64,000 bases of DNA from Chamaea fasciata (lineage: Eukaryota; Chordata; Aves; Passeriformes; Sylviidae). How positions within the stretch are numbered: position 1 is the stretch's first letter; every line of letters starts with the position of its first letter. Of the stretch, positions 48,696-62,200 are shown piece after piece. Made by a program: the position numbers and the translations under genes. The DNA is taken from contig JARCOQ010000012.1 in NCBI GenBank assembly GCA_029207755.1, positions 22,989,740-23,053,739 on the forward strand, in the 5' to 3' direction. The notes under the pieces were generated by a model. The model saw nothing but the letters and a program-made list of their open reading frames with translations. It searched no databases and was not told where the DNA came from.

Positions 48696-51095
48696 GCCTG
48701 AAATTCCTTTGTTTTAACACAAATTAAAACTCTCCCTATAGAAATAGCCAGACAATTTTACAGTGTACCTAATTATTCTTGGTGTCTCTGAAATAAATAA
48801 ATTTGCCATCTCTTGGTAATTTGGCAGCATAAAGGATTTATTTTTTATTTTCTTTCAGTCTCTTTCCTGTGTCTCTATTTTTTTTTTTTTTTGGGAAGCT
48901 AAACTGAGCTGATGGCAGAGTGGCATGAAATAACCAGATATGGATTATTAAAAAATGTTCTTCCCATGAAACGACTGAAGCACTGGGGGCTTCCTGGAGA
49001 AGCAGAATTCCCAGTGTCTCCGCACACTGCTAAGTGGAGGCATTATCTTCAGCACCCCTTTTATCTGCTGTCACTGTGGGGCTGTTAGTGAGGTGGCAGC
49101 ACTGACACACCGCTGTGGCAGCTGTCACACGGCAGGACACGCCACCTGCACTGAAATGCAGCTTCCACAGTGCTCACCCTGCACTTGGGAGCCTCCCAGT
49201 TTGCCGCCTGGGATTACCAGCATGTCCACATCATCCTGTGGGACTGACATATTTTGGGGTAACACCTTGTATATAACCTAGTGCATGCTGGATATGTCAT
49301 TGTGACTTTTCTGAAGAGCGATTTTTCACTGGGAAATCGTGGGCAAATGGCTGAAATCCTGACATTCTGGCAGGACAAAAACTCCAGCTAGGACAGACCA
49401 CCAGCCTGAGCTGTGTGTTACACTGAAGCTGCCATGAGGCAGCATTTTATTGCGCAGAGCTACATCATGGGGTGTACGCAGATAGGGATGGTGTGGTTAT
49501 CAGACAGATTTATCCGTGGTGCCCATGAAGAAACAACAAGGAGGTGAAATTGCTCAGCGAGTGCTGCTCACACAGAACCCACACAGCTGTGATTTATCCC
49601 TGCTGCTGCTCTGGGGGAGGGATGCTGCAGCAGGAACCAGGGAAGCGTTGCAGTGCATTAATTGCAGCCCTTATCAGGCACCTTGGTGCTGGCAGCACAC
49701 ATGGAGGCACTGAGAGGCGGCTCAATGCCTGCAGCTCGTGGAGAGCAGCTCAGCAGCAGCTGGTTACCCCCTGAGCCTCCTGCATGGCACATGCAGGCTT
49801 TGGAAACTGGAGAGGGACCTGGCAAAGACAGTTTGGAACTCAGGAAGCTTTAATGAATTGATTCAGCACCAAGATGTCAAGGGGAGCTCCCCTGAATACC
49901 TGCAGTGATGGGTTTGCCAGGGGCCAGACTGGTTTTTCCAAAGTCAGGTTCTGGGCACCAGCAATGTCAGAAGCGAGTAAAAATCACCAAGTGAAACTTG
50001 CACTGAACTCAGTACCAAACCAGAGAAACACAATTGTCATCGTCTTCCCTTGCCACACTTCAATGAGTTAATTTGTCGGGAGGATACAGGATTTTTCTGA
50101 GCAAACGTGAAAATATTATGTAATAGCACAGACACACTGCTGCTTGGTTTTTAACTTTTACTTAGGAGTTCAGCACCTTTGCTTGCTTTTCTTTGAACGG
50201 ACAATTGGACACTGTGTCTGGGCTGAAGGTCTTTTCTAACAGTGGATTGATATTTCTGCATAATTTATTGCTTGGAACAAGTAATTTTTTGGTGTATACT
50301 TGCATATAGCTAAAGTAATTCATCCCAATACTGCAGAAGAATCATTTTTGAGCATTCCTGAGGGGTTTGTAGAAAATTTCTTATTTCTTGATTTGTTTCC
50401 CAAACTTAGGTGACATTTGGTTGAACTGATGTCAGCTCGGTCCCAGCCAGTGTGAGCACAACGCACGGTTGGGATTTCCCTGATCTCTTATCCAGTGTCT
50501 GCTCTCAAAGCCCAGGGAGGTTTTTTTGGTGGGCTGAAGTGGTGGTCTGTAATTTCAGAGTGATTAAATTAATCGTGATTTCTTGGAGAACAGGAGCTCT
50601 GGGGCATTCTGGCCATGAGAATGTGGAATGTGAATTACAAAACACAATACTAATATTGCTAATTAGAATTGTGATGGCTTTTTTTCTTGCACAGGTTCAT
50701 GGAAAGAACAGAAAGTGTGACTGATTAAAACAGTTTAATGAGGATAGAAATAGTACAAAATTAATCCATTCTCACTATACTCTTAATACTGTGATCTTTG
50801 CAAGAGCCTTTAAACTCTTCCTAATGTGCCAAACCTGTGCTGTAATACAGAGCTGGCAGACACAGCACTGCAGCAGCCATCAATCTGTTGGTTTTTCTTT
50901 TTTTTTTTTCATAGAAAAAGGTAAAAATTTTGTATGATAAATGTACTGAAAACAATCTGGGTAAACAATATGTAAGTTTTTATTATTGGCAATTTATTAT
51001 TTTATTTTACATACTTTGGGACCTGAGGATTGGTGATTTGTTGACTGTACTCCCAAAAGCTCTGGATGTGTGAATTATAAACATGCTCCAAGTCT
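48696..51095. other. Unique noncoding DNA
   Basis: T15 tract at 48,878-48,892. No gene recognised; frames up to 90 codons. No transposon recognised. Confidence 0.55.
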
Positions 51096-51190
51096 AGAGA
51101 ATCCCAGAGTCATTTAGGCTAGGAAAGACCTCCAAGACTGAGTCCAACCTGTGACCAAGCACCACCAAGGCCACTAAACCTTGTTGTGAA
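51096..51190 (-). mobile_element. Short CR1 LINE 3' end
   Basis: AGAATCCCAGAGTCATTTAG, AGGAAAGACCTCCAAGA, GAGTCCAACC and CCACTAAACC are the antisense of a CR1 3' terminus, including a remnant of the terminal ATTCTRTG-type repeats at the left edge. Only about 90 bp is left. Confidence 0.8.
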
Positions 51191-53039
51191 AAGGGTGAAA
51201 CCATTCCATTATATATCAATATAATAATTCCTTTGTAACAGGTAAATTATTTATGAGTCTAATAAATTAGTGTCTCTCTCTGTCATTTTGGGAGGAAGTG
51301 GCATCATCTCATGCCCAGAGGGGTCCCCAGGAAAAAGGAGGTGCAGAAAGGGAACAATGAGCTGCTCCTGCACCTGGAAGGGTCTGGGGTGGGAGCTCCA
51401 GCTCCACCCCAAAAATGGAGAAGGTTCTGCTACTTTAGATACTAATCCAGAATGGGAGAAATTTATACTTTGCTCTTCCCTAACTTAAAATTGGTTTGAT
51501 TTCTGAAGGCAGCGTTAGGACATGAAGCTGCTTCTGCACTCTGAGCTGCTTAATTTGCTTTTTATTAGTTTCATTTTTATTTTTTCTTTCTTCTCTCCCC
51601 TTTATCAGACAATAATCTTTTGTGCCATCATGCTGGTTTTTTTTTTTTTTTTCTCTACCAGCTTAATTTAGTGACAAGGTTGTCAGTTAAACTTCTGTTT
51701 GGCTGTACACAATAAAATCATGCATGAGATATCCTTGGTACCTTCATCTAATTTAACTAATGACTGTGTCTGTCATTAGGATCCTCTCAAACAGGTAAGA
51801 TGTTGTCAGGCTGTTCACAGTGGTTCTAACTCTCTATTTTCTATCTTTATCTATTTAGTAAAATTATTTAAGGCTGCAGAATATCCTCATCTCTTTTGTA
51901 CAAACACATTCTGATCCCTGGCTGCTGGTCACATTTTCACGTTTGAAATCTTCAGTGAAAAAGTTTGCTGGGAGAGACAGTAAGCTCAGTTCTAGCTAGA
52001 AATGTTTAATTTCTGCCTCTTTAATGATCCAGAATTGTGCCCACTGGCAGAAGAAAACTCTGTTATATTTCAGTGGGATATTTGCTTCTAGAGAAATTTT
52101 GCTATAAAAGGATTCCCCCTTTTTCTGTTCTTCTAACTGCACTGACATATTTTTAGCTGTTTGACCATACTTGAATGGAGATATTTTAGTAAATAAACTA
52201 TATCAGCTACAAACACCTGGAAAATATCTGATCACACCCCAGTGGAGTTATCCCCAAGCCTTCCCTTGGCTCAGGCTGGTGATGGAACCATTCCCTTGCA
52301 ATGCTCCTGGCAGACAGCAATTATTAAATTATCCATGTTCCAACATTAATATTCTGGGGTTGCAGAATATCGGTTGGTTCTTGTTGGCTCAAGGCCTGTT
52401 ACCTGTGGGACAGCAGTGATGAGGCACAAAGGTAGATTTTCGTTTGCATGGGATGTGGGAGTTGATAACACACCAGATTTCCAGGTTTTTGTATAAAGGG
52501 TGGCTGTGCTTGAGGAGGACGCTCAGTAGTTTATTAAAACTCTGCTGTGAGGTCCCAAGTGGGACCTTTTGGTGCTGGTTAAAACCCAGCCTGGTGCTGA
52601 AAGGGGAATGGAACCACCTTTAAAGCATTCTCAGAGCTGAGTGCTGCAAGGCAGCTCCTGTCTCAGTTGTTCGAGTCAGAGCACATTCCGTGCTTGCTCA
52701 GCTCAGATTAACTGTCCTGCAGTGCAGAAGGCACACGGATCCTGAGCAGAGTGACCTTTGCTTCCTGCACCAGGGGCACTGGGCTTTCTGCAGGCTCTTA
52801 AGCTGTCCCTAAGGCTGGGATGAAGACAACAGTGGGAAGTGCTGGCTGCTTCTTTGGAAAGTGGGTTAATTTAAAAAAACTTTTTGAGCTATCCTTATCT
52901 AAAGGGGATTTTGTTTGATTGCTGTGGTTTGTTTGTTTGGGGTTTGTCATAAGTTGCTTGAAAAAGCTGCAGACCTGTTCCAGTCTCCTGACAAAGATGG
53001 GAACTGAAAACAGGTTGTCACTGGAAAAATAACTGGTGG
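51191..53039. other. Unique noncoding DNA
   Basis: T16 tract at 51,637-51,652. T/G-rich stretch at 52,905-52,950. No gene recognised. Confidence 0.55.
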
Positions 53040-53170
53040 AAAACCCCAACCTAACAAAAAAACCCAAAAAAAACCAAAAAACAAAACAAAACAAAAAAAA
53101 ACCAAAACAAAACTATAACAAAAACAAAAAAGGCCAAAACAAATAAAAAACAAAAACACCAACCAAAAAC
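53040..53170. repeat. A/C-rich low-complexity tract, (AAAAC)n-like
   Basis: About 130 bp made almost only of A and C in irregular AAAAC, AAAACC and AAAACA units. The minus strand gives spurious Phe/Val/Leu-rich frames of 71-98 codons. Confidence 0.9.
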
Positions 53171-53694
53171 CTATCAGTGCATTAGTCCACTGTGAAAATT
53201 ACATTTTTTTCTTACAAACGGAAGAGCAAAAGGAAGAAACTTTGCTTCTTTTATTTCAATGTACTTCAGTTTTTCCCATGTGCTTTAAACTGGCTCTGTC
53301 CTCCTGGTGAACAGCCTTAAATTATCTTTATTAACCATGATCTCATTCTAATTTTTAGGATGGCTGTAACAACACAACTACCACCTTAACTTCTCTTGGT
53401 AAAATCATCTTCAGTCTATAGTATAGGACTTTCCTGCCTAATGAGGGCTGGTTTCAGAGACAAGCAGAAAGATCTTGTGAGGTCTTCTGCGACTGGGCTT
53501 TGAGATATCCCACAAAATTAAATGTAGATGAGACTATTGTGGTTAACAGGGGTGAAACCTTCATACATGAAGTGAAACTATTGGCCAATACCTCTCAGAA
53601 AAAAGGTAAATCTACGAAAATTCAGGACAGAGCAATCAAGTTCTATAAAAGTATTAATTTAGAGTAATATATAAAAAGGAGGTCAGATATTAGA
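53171..53694. other. Noncoding DNA left of the ancient CR1
   Basis: No gene recognised. The part from about 53,450 may be more of the old CR1, but similarity is too weak for me to claim. Confidence 0.45.
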
Positions 53695-54180
53695 TATTGA
53701 GGAAGGAATGGGGAACAGAGCATAGGAGCCTCATGACACAGCTCTATAAATCTGGGGCTCATCAGCATCTTGAATTCTGTGTGTGGCACTGCCACATCAA
53801 AAGTGATCCCACACAGTTGGAAAAGAGTCAGGAAAAGGAAACAAGGATGATCAAAAGCAGGAGATGGCTTGTGGCCTGTGAACAATTAAGTTGGCTGGGG
53901 CACTTCAGCCTATGGAGAGACGACTGGGACTGCGGAGGGAGATAGGGATGTGTCCCATAGACTGATCACTGGGGAGATTGACTGTTCAGTGCTTTTTATG
54001 AGCAGGAAAGAGGAACAAAGTGGTTTAAAACATATCAGAGCAAACCAGCAACTTGTTCACACCACGTGTGGATGAGCGGTGCAGAGCTTCTACCAAAGGA
54101 TGCCTTGGCTGCCGAGAGCTTGGGTTCAAGAGAAGCTCATTGCTGGTACGCACATAGAGACTTACTAAATACAGAGACAA
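53695..54180 (+). mobile_element. Ancient CR1 LINE remnant, sense strand
   Basis: The plus strand follows the order of a CR1 3' coding end and 3' UTR of old amniote type. CTCTATAAATCTGGGGCTCA and CATCTTGAATTCTGTGTG are followed by CACTTCAGCCTATGGAGAGA and GACGACTG. Further on come GGTTTAAAACATAT, TTGTTCACACCACG and a final AAGGATGCCTTGGCTGCC stretch. These correspond to reverse-transcriptase C-terminal and 3' UTR sequence of old CR1 families shared by birds, crocodiles and turtles. Heavy divergence and many stops show it is inert. It is the only CR1 here in plus orientation. Confidence 0.7.
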
Positions 54181-56639
54181 CTGCTATTCACAGGTAAAAA
54201 TGCAAATACTGTTGGATACTGAGAAAATACCACAGGGAACATAGAGAAAATGTCACATCATGTGTCTTCCGTACACGGGTCTAGGTTCTTGTTTTTGCTG
54301 GTGCTACAGACAGGATGATGGAGCAGATGATTCTCTGCTTTGAGCCTCTGCCTTTACATCCTGTCCCCATCTGAGTTCAGCTCTTGTATTTCTGAGTGAC
54401 TTAAGAATTTGAGAATTGAAACCGATTCTGCTGAGAATTTATATTCCAAAATCTTTCCTACACATTGTTTTCCCTGTGTATACCTGCCCCTGGTGTTTCT
54501 GTAGATACAGTCAGTGTGCTGATGCTGCTTTTCTTTGTGGTGTGCAAGCATTTATTAAGTGTGCAAGTAAATCTATATATAAAATAGGAATTTATTTTCC
54601 CTACTTTTAATACCACGGAAGGAGCATAATGTCATCAGAGAGGCGTTTCTGACCATCCAGAATATCTTTTAAAAATTGGAGGCAGGACATCTCTTTATGG
54701 CATCATAAAAATAATAAATCCAGCTCTCTTTTTTACTGTGTGTTGTTTGGTCTGACTCCAGCACTGGGATGGAGATTACATTCAAACAACTGATGCACTC
54801 ATGTACCTCAAAATTAGTCCTGTCTTGGCACTGAGTTACACACTGGGAAATTCTCCACTTCAGGAGTTTTTACAGCAACCAGAAAGTTTCTGTGCAAAGT
54901 TTGGGTTTTGATTAGTTAATGTTTTCCTACTATTTCCATGAGCAGCCCTATGAAGGAAGTAATTAATAGTAATTGATAGTTCAGAACTAATTGTCCTGCT
55001 TTCTCTTGGAGAAAGTGTGTTTAAGTCTGCACAACACCAACTCATTTGGGTTTCTCATAAATCTCTTTAATAATTGGATCATAGCCAGGAAAATAAGCAA
55101 TGACAGTGGCAAGATGCTGGCTAACACCTTCACCACTAAAATATTGACTCTCAAGGATTCCCAGGTCTGTTCTCTCAGAGTCCTGTGTGACCTCTAACCC
55201 ACTTCAGAATTCCGGAGGAGATAAAGGTTTGGACAGGTAAGTGGTATATATATTGAGGAAGCCAATTCTGTGATTTTTTTTTTTTTAAATAATACCTCTG
55301 AATATGAAACATTTGGATGTCTTCTTTATACATAACACCAGAAGCAGATTTATCATCCAGCGACTGTAATTATTTTGATATTTTGATAGTCCTGGCTGGT
55401 TTTCTTTCGTGGTGTTTATTCTAATGCTGAAAGTATCTGGTATCAACACAACAAAAAAGCATTGCAGTCTTTGTATCCAAATATTTTTCCAGGACAAAAA
55501 AATAATAACTATTTACAAGAAAAATAAACCACACAGTAATATCACCGACAAACTTTGTGGTTCCATTTGGAAACCTTCAAGGCCTGGGCTTTGTGAGTTG
55601 TTTAGAAACCAACACAAACATCTCTCAAATGGTTCTGGGAAATGAAACTGCAAAACAAACAGATTTTTTATATATGTGTCTGTAAAAGAAATGTCTGCCC
55701 TGTGCCCCTCTGCTGGGGGCTGATGTGATCTCACCCACCAGCAGCTGTCAACTCCTGGAGTGAAAAATACCCAAGTTTGTTTTACCTTCCATTAAAAAAA
55801 AAAAAAAAAAAACTTAGTTGAAATAAGTTTTTCTTAATTATTGAAAGAACAATATGAATAATTAAAGCTATTTAAATATTTTTATATAGTTACTTAAGGG
55901 GAAAAAAAGGGCAAAATTCACTGGATTTGGCTTGTCTGTTCCTAGTTCCATAAGGAATTTTGTTTTACTTTTGTCATTTTAGACTGTACTTCATACCCTT
56001 TCAAATTTAACTACTGGAAAAGCAATAATAAAAAATAACAGCATCTGTAATGCATGTTTATGTTTTGCAGATTCTCAAAAGTCACCTGACAGTTTGGGTG
56101 CCTTTGATTTTCAGAAAAAACTTTCAGAATTCTTTCAGCTGCCTGATTTTCAGTGCCTGGATGATGAATATTTTGAGAAAATCAGGCTTTGTGATGAGTC
56201 ACAAATTCAGTTCCCTGAATCCTAATAAATTTTTAAGAGATTTTGGCCTTTTCTAGGGATCATCAATTTTATTTTGGCTATCCCAGCATGGATTTTGCAG
56301 AATATAGTCAGAAATTACCGTCCTGAGACCTTTACAGGAAAAATTAATTGTTATACTTGAATTTTTCTCTTTTCATTTATGCTTTTATGTACACCTTACA
56401 GCAGTTTCAGAAAACCGACTCACCCACAATTTAAAGGGGTTTTACACAATACACAATTCTTTTTATGCAGAAACTGGGACAAATATAGGAAAAAAACAGG
56501 AGAATGTACAATGTCTTTAATATTCATCTTATTCTCTGCTTCTCAAAGTCTTCCCTTCATCAGCCTGGGCCCACATTAGGGATGAAGGTGGTTTCACTCC
56601 TTGTTCAAGAATTTGAAAGGAAGTATCTCACACAGCACA

Positions 56640-56730
56640 ACAATCCTTGCTATCTCTCTAATTTCTTGGCTGCTGATAATAATTTGCATTCCTGCATTGA
56701 AGCTATTGAAGATTTGCATAAACTAACATT
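56640..56730 (+). promoter_or_regulatory. Candidate POU-factor site pair
   Basis: Two perfect ATTTGCAT octamers at 56,682-56,689 and 56,712-56,719 lie 30 bp apart in the same orientation, about three helical turns. The octamer is the known binding site of POU proteins. By chance only a few octamers are expected in the whole window, so the pairing is notable. An 81-codon frame overlaps it but has no recognisable domain. Confidence 0.25.
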
Positions 56731-58639
56731 TTTGTGGGAGTCAGAATAGCTGAGGCTTTGGCTATTGCCCAAATTGTCATTTTAATACCAATGTATCGCT
56801 CTCTAAAGAACAGTATTTGGAAAATTGACTTCTGAAACTTGATCCCTGACACAGCCACTTTGATTTTCAGTCACTCACTGAGGGCCAGGGGCCTACTAAT
56901 GAAGTTTGAAGTCAAATACACTTTCAAGCTTTAAATACTTAAATGAGGACTTCAAATTCTATCTCCTTTGAATATCGCCAGGGTGAAAATAATGGCCATA
57001 TGTTGTAGGTGGTGACTGAAGGGAAAATTAACACAAGCAACATTATATTAATGCTGTAGTGCTCATAAAATCAGACTAAGAACCTCAGAAAGGACAGGAA
57101 GCTGGAATAATGGAGCTCAGCCCTTTACAAGGGATGGGTGAAACCACGGTTGGGCTAAGAAAGAATGAAACAGGCCAAACCTGCCAATGATTGAATCTTT
57201 TATATTGCTTTTCCTTCTTCAAGGCTTTCCCTAAGGACGTTCGTTAGGAAATCCACAGTCCTTTCATGAGGAACGCCATGAGGATTAGGGATTCTGCTTA
57301 GTCCTGTTATTTAGGAAGCAATAATAAAATCAATAAGAAAATCAATAATAAAAGAAAACATGGGACCTTTAATGTGGATTTGTTGCTGCTCTGACCCAGC
57401 CATGCAGGAGATGCAGCCCAAGGTTAAGCCAGCAAAGGGCTGCAAAACTGGGGAAGGGTTTGGAGTGCAACAGAAACCATCTGCAACACAACCCCGGGAA
57501 ATGTCCACGCAGTCACTTCACAATTTTGTACAGTGCTGTGTTTCAAGTGACTTACTGAGGTGCAGTAGAGTTTCCTGGATGAGGGCAAAATGATTTATTG
57601 CCACAGAATGTAATTTATAATAATTCTTCAAAGCCTGTAACACTGCAATTAGATGTCTTCAATTTTCCAAAATTATTCTGCCTGCCCATGACAGTCTCAT
57701 ATGTTTATTGTTGCCAGACAAGGCACACCCGCATCCCTGATTTCATCACAAGGCCTCTGGCATGCGTGGCACCGGGAACGCTAAGGGAATGGGGTTTCAG
57801 CCCATGATGTGACAGTGGGGCACAGCAGGTGTCATTGCCTGCCAGTGCCTTTCCACCCAGTGGTTCTAATTTTAAAAGCAGCTCAAATGAAGTACAGAAT
57901 GCCCTAGAAGGGATACAGGGCATACAGCGTGAAACTGGACAGGAAATGTGATCAGCATCCTTCTGTGGGGAGGATGGGGCTTTCCTCTGCCAGGCTCTCC
58001 TAAATCCTTTGGGCTCATTCTGGGACCTTGACATGAATAATTAAAAAATGTAAAATGAATGACACGGCCAATCCCAATACTTGCTTGACACACTTTTAAA
58101 CCTTCACCTTAAAATCACTGATGAATTTAGAAGAATTTAGATGCATTAAATTTGATGGCTTTTCAAATTCCAGACATGCAGTTCTCAGGGGGTCTCTGGC
58201 AGTGTCAGGGCCAGGGGCAGAAATGGCTCCCAGCTGCTTCTTGGTGGGATCCTTACCCCACACAGACCCCAGGAATTCAGCTGAAATGATAAAAAAATCT
58301 TATGTTTGTGAGAGCCATGTTAAATTGTGACATGACACCATGGAGCAAGGAGAAACCCCCCACCTTTTTGATGTGATCCACACTCACATTCCCAACTCTT
58401 TTAAAATCATATGTTTTCAGGAAGAGAATAGGCTCTGCCTCTGTTTATATACATCTGTGTGCCACCTTTTTAAAGTGTTTTTACAATGTGTGGAGTGAAT
58501 GCCCCAGTGTCCTTGGCTGTCTTTAAAATAACAAAAACCAGGTGTCATGAATTAAGACAGGGAACTTGAAGGATCCTGTTGCAAATTACATACAGCACTA
58601 AATTACAAACAACTTGGTCCAGACAAAAGATTTTTTTAA

Positions 58640-58770
58640 AAAGAAGAAAAAAAGTGGAATATTGAGTGGATTTGTTACCAAATTATAGCAGAGGCAACTG
58701 ACAAAGTATTTTCCTGGGCTAAGTGTCACAATAAAGCAATTAATTCAAATATGCAGGCTGCTTTTTGCTC
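58640..58770. other. Candidate conserved noncoding block
   Basis: GCAATTAATTCAAATATGCA and nearby complex AT-rich sequence resemble homeodomain/POU-rich enhancer DNA. Motif-based inference only. Confidence 0.15.
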
Positions 58771-59241
58771 CAGACTGAGTGCTCCAGACTTTGCATCCTT
58801 TCTCATACATATGTGAGAAAAGCCACCGCTGATTAATTGTTTCAGGAGGCAGAGAGATTTGTGTAAGCAGATTTAACAAGTAATTTCCTTAGTTTGCCTC
58901 AATTTATCTTTCACAGAAAAGTAATCATATATCAGTATCTAAAGCCTATGAAGGAGATTCCTCTGATCACAGATGTCAAATTTCATAAAAGTGAATTATT
59001 TCCATAGCAGAGAAATCCTTGCAAAATGCTAATGGAGAACACATTAAAATGCAGAAAATTTGTAGAAAATGCATCTGTCTGACCTCTTTGCACTGGAAAC
59101 ATAAGATTCTCCTGCTGAGGTTCTGCCTTTGTCCATGGGACATTTTGCCCCTCTACAAGGATGCTCTTTGTGCCATTCCCTGAGGAAACACTGGAATTCT
59201 GGATCCCAAATCCTACCAGTCTCTCATGGTGTCTGCTGGTC

Positions 59242-59245
<4 letters not shown>

Positions 59246-59280
<35 letters not shown>
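59246..59280. repeat. A35 homopolymer
   Basis: Thirty-five consecutive A, the longest homopolymer here. No AATAAA lies just upstream, no flanking duplication is evident, and the sequence before it matches no gene or SINE I recognise. Confidence 0.95.
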
Positions 59281-59282
<2 letters not shown>

Positions 59283-62200
59283 TGTTTTTTACTTTTATAA
59301 AAAACTGTTTCCTAGTGTAATGCCTGCTTATGTGCACATTTGAGCCACTGATTTTGGTTTTGTTTTAAAAAACACACTGAGGGGAGAAGGGCAAGTTCTT
59401 TGTGGGAAGGTTCTCAAAGGAGCTGCTCAGGGGTATTTGATAATTATCAGGGACAAGTGATTTTATTGTTTATCATATACTGGTTAATTTTATCACCAGG
59501 ATATTCACCTTCTGAAACAATTTGAAGGGACAGAGCTGATGTGCATTTTTGATGTTGAAAATATTTTCATCCAGCCCTATTTTTTTTAACAAAAGGTTGC
59601 AGCTCCACAAAATTAAGAGGCTCAGGAGGCTGTTTCACGTATATTTTTATAAAAGCTCTGACCTGGGAGCTCAGACCCCTCCTATTTTCATGATTGATTT
59701 GTTTTTGGGAAGGGATCACTGCAACAGGCACGTAAAGTTCTCAGGCTGTCAGCGATGTCGAGAACCTCAAGCAAAGCTGCTGCTGTCAGGGAAACAGGAG
59801 CATAATTTACAGATGTTAATAACTTCCCTGAGATATTCCGGGAACACTCCTAGCCCTGTCCCTTCCTGAGTTCCTCCCCACGGCAGGGTTGCTGGGATCC
59901 GTCTGTACGCGGGCTGTGCCTTTTTTTCCGGCTGACACACAGACAGCAGAATGAGTTGGAAATCCTGCTCCTTCTGGGCCACACTTAATAATGGAAAACC
60001 AGATAAATTGGAGCAAGCTTTTTTCAGTCCTTCACTCATGGATCACATTTCTCAGGAACCAGCTAGAAATAGTGAAATAAATTACACCAGGGCCTTCAAA
60101 GGAGAAGTTGTTTTCTTCCACTGGAATGCAGTCAGTGTCTTCCAGGGCTAAACAAATACCAGGTGTGAGATGCAAGGAGAAACACAGAGTCCAAGGGCTG
60201 GCCTCTGGTTCACATGCCGGAGCTGGGGCTGACATGGGAGCTTTGGGCTGATCAGAGCCATCTAAGGAGTTTCCTGCTCCCTCAGACGGGAGCGCCGGGA
60301 GGAGGTGGCTCTGCCGCCCAGGAATGCGCCGGGATTCCAGCCTGCTCTAATGGGAACCAGATTTCCAACAGCTGGGGGATGGGGCTGGGCAAGAACTGCA
60401 AGATTCCCTCTCCCTGAGCACTTCAGTGTCCAGCAGCACTGTAGGAAGTGAGGAATCCGGAGCCTGAGTGGCTCTGACAGTGCCGGAACGGGCCTGGAGG
60501 GAGCCCGGCGCGGTTCAGAGACCAGGAATGGGCTCATAAAACGGCCACCAAAGCGGCCATCCTCCATCATCCCGCCTGTCTCACCTTCCACTCATTCCCT
60601 GAAAGGCACTAAAGATTCCCAGCACCTCTTTTCCCAGGGCTGGAAGACCAAAAGCCAAGGGGAGGACCAAGGAAAGGCTGAAATTCCACGTGGAAGTTCC
60701 AGCCTGGCCTCCCATCATGGGGAGCGGCTGTGACAAGGGAGGCTCCTGGCACAGCCTGGCAGTGGCAACACCTCCATGGGACATTTGCCTGGAGAAATAC
60801 ATGGGTTTGTGCTTGTTTACATGGACTTGCCGGGAAAAGCAGGTTTTGTTATGTTAACATCAATATGTTGTTAGGAGACAGAATTTTACACCTATCTTAA
60901 GGCTTTTTATTGCTCCCTCTCTGGAGTTTCTGAACACATTCCCTACATGATGGATAGCCAGGAGATTTTTGTGGAGTTTCTGACTCTATTATCCAGCAGT
61001 GAGCTCTCACAGAAAGTAATCTGAAATTCATGATGCTGACTATCATATCAGGATGTGGCTCTGTGAGCTATTTCTTTAGATCACTTTTCTTCTCTTATGA
61101 ATAAAAAAAAAAAAAAACTTACCAGGGGAAAGAATATGTTTGTAGGAATAAATATGCTTGGAATAGACTAAATTAATGACTGAAAATGAACAATGCAGTT
61201 TAACTGTAAGCTGCTCACAAACAAGTTGCCACAAAGGGAAATAGGTTATTGTTGTTTGTATGAAAATATATCTAATTGGGCTCTTGTTAGAACAGGAGTA
61301 CCTAAATTGTGTAGCTCATTGAAATGAAATCCAAATCCCGTCTTAATCACATGCTGCATTACATTGTATTTCATATGCTATCTATCTTTACTGCAAAACT
61401 ACCTAAATATTCAAAAGACTTAATAATAAAGCAAAAACCTTTTCATTTGAAAACAGGCCGCTGTAAATCCTCACCTCACAAATATTTGCTGGTGTTCTGT
61501 CTCATAAGCAAAGCCATTTATTTTAAATGCTTGTGGTAAGTGCTGAAAGCTGAGCAGGTCTGTGCAATCCATTTGCAAACTTGAGCCCTGAAGAGCGAAG
61601 TACAGAAGCAGAGAACTTTTTACTGATAAACTTTAGATTTCTCTGAACCAACTTCAGAACGCTTTTGTTCATGTAAATGAAAATTTCAATTGCTTTACTA
61701 TATTGTAAAAGGAGCTTTATATAATATCTGGATAGGTTTTGCAGTCAAGAAACTACAAAATGGTACAGAAAAATACATCAAGAATGTCTGAAGCATGAGA
61801 GATTGTGGAACACCTTTGAAATACCCAGAAGATAAGGGCTGCTCCACCTTCTTTCCAGGCTCTCATTGTCTGCTGGAAAGAGCTCAGTGAATAATCTGAT
61901 CAGGTTTTCCATTGAATTCCACTTCATTGCTTTGCTGGCTCAAAAGGATGGCAGCAAGGGGGGATTCATGCCAAGGCAGGCTGGGGGCACAGGAACGCCA
62001 CTGAATGCAAGAGGGATCATCCTTAGCCCCATCCAAATCCTTGGAACAAATTCTTATGGCACCAACGAACAAAATGCCAGTGTAGAAACGTAGGAAGTGG
62101 GTGACAAAGAGCACCTGTGCAGAAGTGCCTGGATCAGGAGCTGACAAGGCTGAAAGGAGCTGCTGTGCACTGGGAAGCAGGACTGGAGCTGCTTCACCCA

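Larger units (their letters stand above)
54181..59245. other. Unique AT-rich noncoding DNA
   Basis: No gene recognised; frames up to 109 codons. A19 at 55,794-55,812. Low-complexity AAT-rich stretch at 57,310-57,358. Two octamers at 56,682-56,719 are listed separately. Confidence 0.55.

Noticed and set aside
52947..53162. Phe/Leu/Val-rich 'membrane protein' frame on the minus strand
   Set aside because: It is the translation of a low-complexity A/C tract.
59129..59280. Processed pseudogene ending in A35
   Set aside because: No polyadenylation signal, no target-site duplication seen, and the preceding frame resembles no known protein.
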